DNA of 64,000 nt from Lineus longissimus. Lineage: Eukaryota > Nemertea > Pilidiophora > Heteronemertea > Lineidae. The position numbers and the translations under genes are program-made. Positions 58,385 to 64,000 of the stretch are shown piece by piece. How positions within the stretch are numbered: position 1 is the first letter of the stretch; each line of letters begins with the position of its first letter. The stretch is from the NCBI RefSeq assembly GCF_910592395.1, contig NC_088310.1, positions 5,091,501 through 5,155,500 on the forward strand, in the 5' to 3' direction. The notes under the pieces are model-generated. The model was not told where the DNA came from. It did no database searches and worked only from the letters and a program-made list of their open reading frames with translations.

Positions 58385-61300
58385 TTTGTTTATTTATCAT
58401 TATGTACATCTGTACAAAGGGTTAACAACACTAGAACTACTTCTCGTATGTCAAGTTTATAAGAGAGAATTCAACAAAGCATTCCAGCTAATGACTACAG
58501 CTAACTTGTGACATTGACCCATCATCAGTTTGAGGGGGCATCCCAGCGTTAACATCTGCAACCTCTCATAGACAAAGCAGAAAAACTTACAATACAGAAT
58601 ACAGAAATCCACCTTATTCATAAAATGGTTTGAATTACGTACAGAGTGAAATTTACTGATAGTACATTTCCCTTTTTGTTTTAAAACACGAATGCTCTGG
58701 TTAAGCTTTTAATAATACTTATAATGAAAATCATTTGTTCATATTTATCCCTCCTGCTGATGGGAATCAGAAGTCAAATATAGGAAAAGAGAGGGAAAGT
58801 CTCAGATAGAACATTGTAAAGCTTTGAAAAAATCTCTACACACAAACCATGAATTATTATGCATAGATGTTTAAAATTACCACTTTTCATCATACATGTA
58901 CAGTGTTCTCACACTAGCTTCACAGTGACAAACAACAAAACTATTTCCATAGTTGACCATGGCACATATAATGCAAGCTTCTGCCTGTGCCTAGTATAGG
59001 AAGTCGAGGCCGATAAATTTGACATGAAATAAATTTTAAAATATTTTGTAAAAGCTCTTAACAATTCCATTGCAAAGCTGAGGAACCTTAGAAAGAAATC
59101 TGTATACTTCAGTCCGCCTTTATGCCAATACTTTTATAAGGGTAGGCTTTTTGGATTAGAAGTTTTTAAACTAAGCACCATGAAGACATATTAGTTTGTC
59201 TTCATTAAATGACACAGTTGTTACAAATGTATGAACAGATTAAATGAAGAAAGGCAGCCGAGAGGTCCCGTCATGTCTGTTCCATAATTAAACTTTACTA
59301 TAATAATATTCCACAAATTTCCTTCTCTTCAATACTGATTAGCCCAAAAATAAACATGATCATTAAGCACCTGCATAATTTCTCAAAGAGTTATTTTCTC
59401 GCACCTTTGAATGAGAAAATGAAAATGTTGAGCTAAAGGCCTGCTTAGGCTTAGTACAGAGCACTCTGGTGACTAAATTGAGAGCAACAGTTTCAGTTAA
59501 ATGGATTGAAGATTTCCACTCATGTGGTCGATTATTACACATTTTGACCAATCAGGAATGCAAATGTTTATGTCACTCTCAGTTTGTAGAGTATATCTTT
59601 TTCAAAGGTGTGCATCATGACTTGAGAGACATCTCTGAACTGAGACCAACTCTGAACTGAGAGACCACCTGTGAACTGATCAACCTTCTCTCTAAACTGA
59701 GAGACCTACTCTATGAACCGACAGACCATCTCTGAACTGAGAGATCTCCTCTCTGAAATGATACCTTCTCTCTGAACTGAGAGACCATCTCTCCACACAG
59801 AGTAAGATACCTCTCTTAACTAAGGGACCTTCCTTGAACTGAGAGACTTCCTCTCCAAACTAAGAGACCTTCTCTCTGAACTGTTTGCTCACAGTGAATT
59901 TTATACCAAGGAACAACACCTGTGGTAAATTGTAAAGTGCAAATAAAGAGCTTCCATTACAACATTCTATAATGCCAAAACATGACAGCATCACAACTTT
60001 TTCTCTGTTGCCTGTTTCAAATGGGTTACATCATCATCGAGATGTCTTCAAACACAGACAGCCAGTGAATACAAAATATTAATAATTATCATACGTGGCT
60101 TGCATTTTAAGTTTGTGTCAAATAAAACAGAAGATATCGAACAAACATGGACAATTTTGGTCTCAGATGTTTTGATACTGTTTGTTATTTTGGCAAGTTT
60201 TCTGCAAGGAAGATCAATATTGAAAATCGGTAGGCTATAGATCATTCCCACAAGGATTTACATCATAACATCATCAATAACATCGTAGTGGAACAGAGGC
60301 TCATGCCTTGCGACATCAGGGGTCTGGTTCGACTCTGTGATAAACATATTCCTCATACAACATGGTGTGGAGGTACTGTGTGATAAAAGACACACCTGTC
60401 AGTCGATCGGTCTATAACTTTATCTAACCCACCGCAGTATCTCTAACCTCACCTCACCCCTCTAATGCCTCTCGTTAAGTATGTTCCTTCTTGGCTTCAT
60501 ACCCATCTACCTGACGGGAGCAACAACTCAATTGCATCATCCTCATTAATAAGATAACATGACTACCATATTCATGAAACTACTGCAGAGTAAATTAACA
60601 TGAATTTAGTACACGACACAGAATAAATTTTCCACACATGGGGTAAAGTCAGCCCCATGAATTTAGAAATAAATGCAAGAATATAAGATAGTATTGTATA
60701 CATTGATGATCATGATCTCCGGGACTCCCCTGGTACTGTATAACAAATGAAGAGATCAAATCCAAAACCCACTTCTCTTTGAGTTAACACAATTTTTCTG
60801 CAACGATCTGAATGGTTTTTGGATTGAATGACTTTCAATGGGATCTTGCAAGTTCTTCATTAAAAAAGTTTCGGTCTTCAGATCCGGTTTACTGTTACCT
60901 TCAATTAACACACAGACTCTTCTTTTTTGGTCTCTGCATCCGAACTCTTCAAATCTAAAAGCTTGAAATCTGATTTTGTGCTTTGGTTGTGATGATGTAC
61001 TATGTTGTGCTGTACTGCATTAGTGAAATGCACTATAGTCTTTATCCTTCTGAACTACTGCCCAAAGTAATTGCTGAAATCAATCTTGTTCGACAGGAAG
61101 CAAGTTCGTAAAGCCTTGCCAACGTGTTTGCAATTGAACTTCAGCCATAATCCATTACCGCAAGAAAAAGATTCTCCTGATAAGAAGAACACAAAGCACC
61201 TAGAATACTACAAAGAAAATTTTCCAATATTTTGGGCAGTGTCTGGGCTGGCATACAAAGTATTCACAAACTAATTTGGCAGTAAAAGGTAATTAACAAG

Positions 61301-64000
61301 TGATTAATAAAAGGAGTCTGTGAATTACTACGGCAATAAACAGTTCCTCATACAGAGGTGAGGAATCACGTACAATTAAAAACTTTATAAAATTTGAGAA
61401 AAATTCTAAAATTTGGGAAGGGAAGATGTGAATTTCTTCAAATTCTCAAAGGGATTGATACCGAGATGCATCACAAGATGAAGATTATCTCTCACTCTCC
61501 TGCTTGTGTACAATACCCAAGTCAAGGTCATGAATCAACGCATAGGAGCCCCTATGGTATCGTCCATTTCATCGATGGATAATGTTATTCCAAAAACATA
61601 ATTCAAAAGAATTAAATGAATGAAGCAAATAAGAATCAACTAAAAGAAAATGTGGATGAATAAAAATCGAATTGTATATTTTTCAAGAAATGCAATAGTA
61701 TGTACTGGTTGGCATCAATGCTCAGGTCGGCGAAAAACTTGACTTCCCTCCCCATTTATCATAACAATCCAACTTTTGACAAAATAGTATAGAATTTACA
61801 TTATACAGCACTCTTTCACTCTCTGAATAGGTGTATGAAGAGTTAAGATGCAAAAGGCACTAAATCCACATCAGGACTTTTGAGTTTGAATTCAATAGAA
61901 TTTTGCGGGTTTGCAAATAACACTTCAGTATTCAGATCCCGGGTACTGTTAGCTCCAATCACCCAGTCGCCTCTTTTTTTTCAGAATGGCGTTAGGAGGC
62001 TTTTTCATCTAAACTCTTCATATGCATTACACCCTTTTTAAAGAAGTACCGAGTTGCCCAACAGGGCCTGGATTTACCCTTCAATTTAACCAAGTTAATA
62101 GCAGCTTTTGAGTCGAAGCTGCTACTTCTAATCGATTCAATTGCACCTTTGTAGTTACTTTTCAAAGTATCCATTTTTGAGAAGAAAACAGTTATGAACT
62201 GAATATATTTCATTCTCAAACAACTAATATTGCAAAGGTAAAGTGATCACTTAAATGCATTCTGGCTGACAGACAGGTTCATCGTATTATTGCACTGCTC
62301 CTGGATTAACCAGCTGCCTGCCTAGTACAATTTTGGTAACTCAAATTGAAGCCTACATTTACCTAACTTTGAGAACTACGTCAAAGCAAAGAATTAAACA
62401 AAACTTTTCCTGAAAAACATGGCTGAAACACACTTATTTCAGCCAAGAGCGAAATGAACTGCATACTTCTAAAAGGGTAAATAGAAGTAGAATTTAACTA
62501 AAATCGATTTTACACCATCCTTGAAATTGAAATAGAGTAAATAAACTTCTTCTCTGATGATAAAATTAAAAGCGAAATATAAAATACCGTATGATGTCCC
62601 AATTTCTAACTTTCCTTGATGCAACCAATTACATATCATTAAGTCTTAGAATGACTTGATACCATGGAACATATCACACCAGTAATAGTCAAGTAACTGA
62701 CCCCTCCCTATTTGGAAGATTAAAATCAAACCATTATAGCATACTGAAAAATTCTAAAAAAAAAAATCTAAAGTTTCATATGAAACATGAAATTGTCACC
62801 AAACCCAAGACGTTGTACAACAATATTGAGGACAGCAAGACCAAAGTTTCGAAGACCATGTCAAGCATAGTACCAGGAGAGGGAATCCTCCACCAAATGC
62901 GACCAGTTGTAAAATTGTCTACAGAAATGCAAAGTTATCTACAAGCTACAAATATCATATTGACATTGTAAGTATATGACACTATTAGGTCTACTTCATT
63001 TCAAGTCAAGGTTAAGAGTCTGTCCAGGTTTGAGACACAGAAGTTGTACCGCATTTACCATGGATCGATTCGTTAACTTTGACTTTTAACATGGAGATTG
63101 AAACCAAACCTGGTAAGAATACACCCCTGAAATATCATTCATCGTATAAAAATGTTATGAGCAATAAAATCGCATCATTAATGAAAGAACTAATTCAAAT
63201 CATTCTCATTGACCAGAACTACCCAGTGCGAACCTGACCATTGAGACTATGCCACAAAAACCTCCAGAGACCCTAGGTCTTTTAAAATCACCAATCCTCC
63301 TTTAAATGACACTAGATACAGCTAACACCGCGTTATCTTGCTGCCTCTTCACCTTCTGCGCATGTCAAAGTGGCATCAAGTCCACAGCCAGGCAGTTTTG
63401 CATCATAAGAGAAATGAAACCCCTGTGTAAACCCCAATTCTGCATAGTGACAACTAAAACTCCTTTTTTTCATTTTGTAATGTTTTCTTATAGATTTGTA
63501 CAAAATATATATTCGACCTACTCAACTAGAGTGTGTCTCAAGAAGTCTGACAGAACAGCTGTACAGGAGATATAAGACTATGTACAGTTATGTACGAAAC
63601 TTCTGGCAAACTTCAAATGAAACCACCGATGGTTTAGGCCACTAGTATTTTATTTCCTGGTTTATGGGACAGCCAACCTGAATTTTGGGATTTTCAGATC
63701 TGACAACCATGTGAACATGTCATTGAAGTTTTAAGTTTTCTACAAAGTTGCAATGACGAACCCGCCATGACACATTTTTTCACATATTCCTTTAAAAAAG
63801 AGAGTTTTTAACCATGTTTTTCCCAACGAGAACTGCCTCAGAAACCAACAGACAAAAACATGTGACCTTATGACAGTTTAAACATGGTGCACATGCCCAT
63901 ATATTCATATAGCTGAAGATGCACCAATTTACAAACATTCGACATTTTTAAATACTTCACACCATTCTCACCACTCAGCAATGTTTCACAACCGACAAGT
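58385..64000 (-). other. AT-rich non-coding DNA, possibly a long 3' UTR of an off-window gene
   Basis: No coding exon is recognised on either strand. A minus-strand AATAAA at about 58390 resembles the end of a transcript running in from the right, comparable to the EML 3' UTR. This is speculative. A minisatellite (59621-59883) and a weak duplicated segment (60869 and 61924) lie within. Confidence 0.35.
59621..59883 (+). repeat. Minisatellite, unit about 25-30 bp
   Basis: About ten degenerate copies of gagagaccttctctctgaac follow one another with variable spacing (for example ctgaactgagagacc at several positions). The copies are diverged, so the array is old. Confidence 0.8.

Noticed and set aside
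60290-60345. ggtctggttcgactctgtg resembling a tRNA T-arm (GGTTCGANTC)
   Set aside because: No acceptor stem, D-arm or anticodon arm can be built around it.
62780-63575. Plus-strand frames of 63 and 89 codons near the right edge
   Set aside because: AT-rich chance frames with no motif, no splice structure and no codon signal.
1-64000. Bacterial-type features (operons, ribosome binding sites, riboswitches, prophage)
   Set aside because: All genes are spliced animal genes; short open frames here have no prokaryotic organisation.

Overview
The window is animal nuclear DNA. Genes are split into many short exons with GT-AG introns, coding exons form a minority of AT-rich sequence, and all recognisable proteins are metazoan. 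The mix of families, the frequent acatgta-type words and AGGTCAAGGTCA motifs, and the relic transposons suggest a marine invertebrate bilaterian. I cannot fix the phylum from sequence alone. There is no sign of prokaryotic, organellar or viral organisation.

Layout, left to right. (1) 1-3302: 5' end of an EHD-family dynamin-like ATPase gene (- strand); one large coding exon, with the rest of the gene off the left edge. (2) 3578-5450: a transposon-rich patch with a nearly perfect foldback element flanked by a 6-bp duplication, a 24-G run, decayed C2H2 zinc-finger linkers and a decayed non-LTR retrotransposon 3' end. (3) 5731-40234: one long EML (EMAP-like) microtubule-associated protein gene (- strand), with an inferred ~3.6 kb 3' UTR, 18 core coding exons, one optional 69-nt cassette and three alternative first exons, all spliced in phase 1. 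(4) 40687-45620 (+ strand): a gene with an N-terminal bHLH and a C-terminal HMG box, the architecture of vertebrate MEIOSIN (BHMG1), a meiotic-entry transcription factor. It lies head-to-head with the distal EML first exon. (5) 45762-55121 (- strand): PPP1R21 (KLRAQ protein), 21 candidate exons, including a tandemly duplicated C-terminal coiled-coil exon. Its 3' end faces the 3' end of the MEIOSIN-like gene about 150 bp away. (6) 55470-56658 (+ strand): TMEM223, a two-exon mitochondrial inner-membrane protein gene that shares a ~350 bp intergenic promoter region with PPP1R21. (7) 56970-64000: no confident coding sequence; repeats and what may be the 3' UTR of a gene beyond the right edge.

The genes do not form one pathway. 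EHD and PPP1R21 both act in endosomal trafficking, EML binds microtubules, TMEM223 supports cytochrome c oxidase assembly, and the bHLH-HMG gene is expected to be a germline regulator. The most interesting items are the invertebrate MEIOSIN-like gene, the three-promoter EML gene whose distal exon faces it, the recent exon duplication in PPP1R21, the E-box-bearing foldback element upstream of EHD, and two unidentified intronic reading frames (36396-36776 and 48667-49020).

Exon limits were placed by hand from splice consensus, reading-frame phase and remembered family conservation. Every junction listed in the core gene models keeps the frame, but no transcript or alignment evidence was available.
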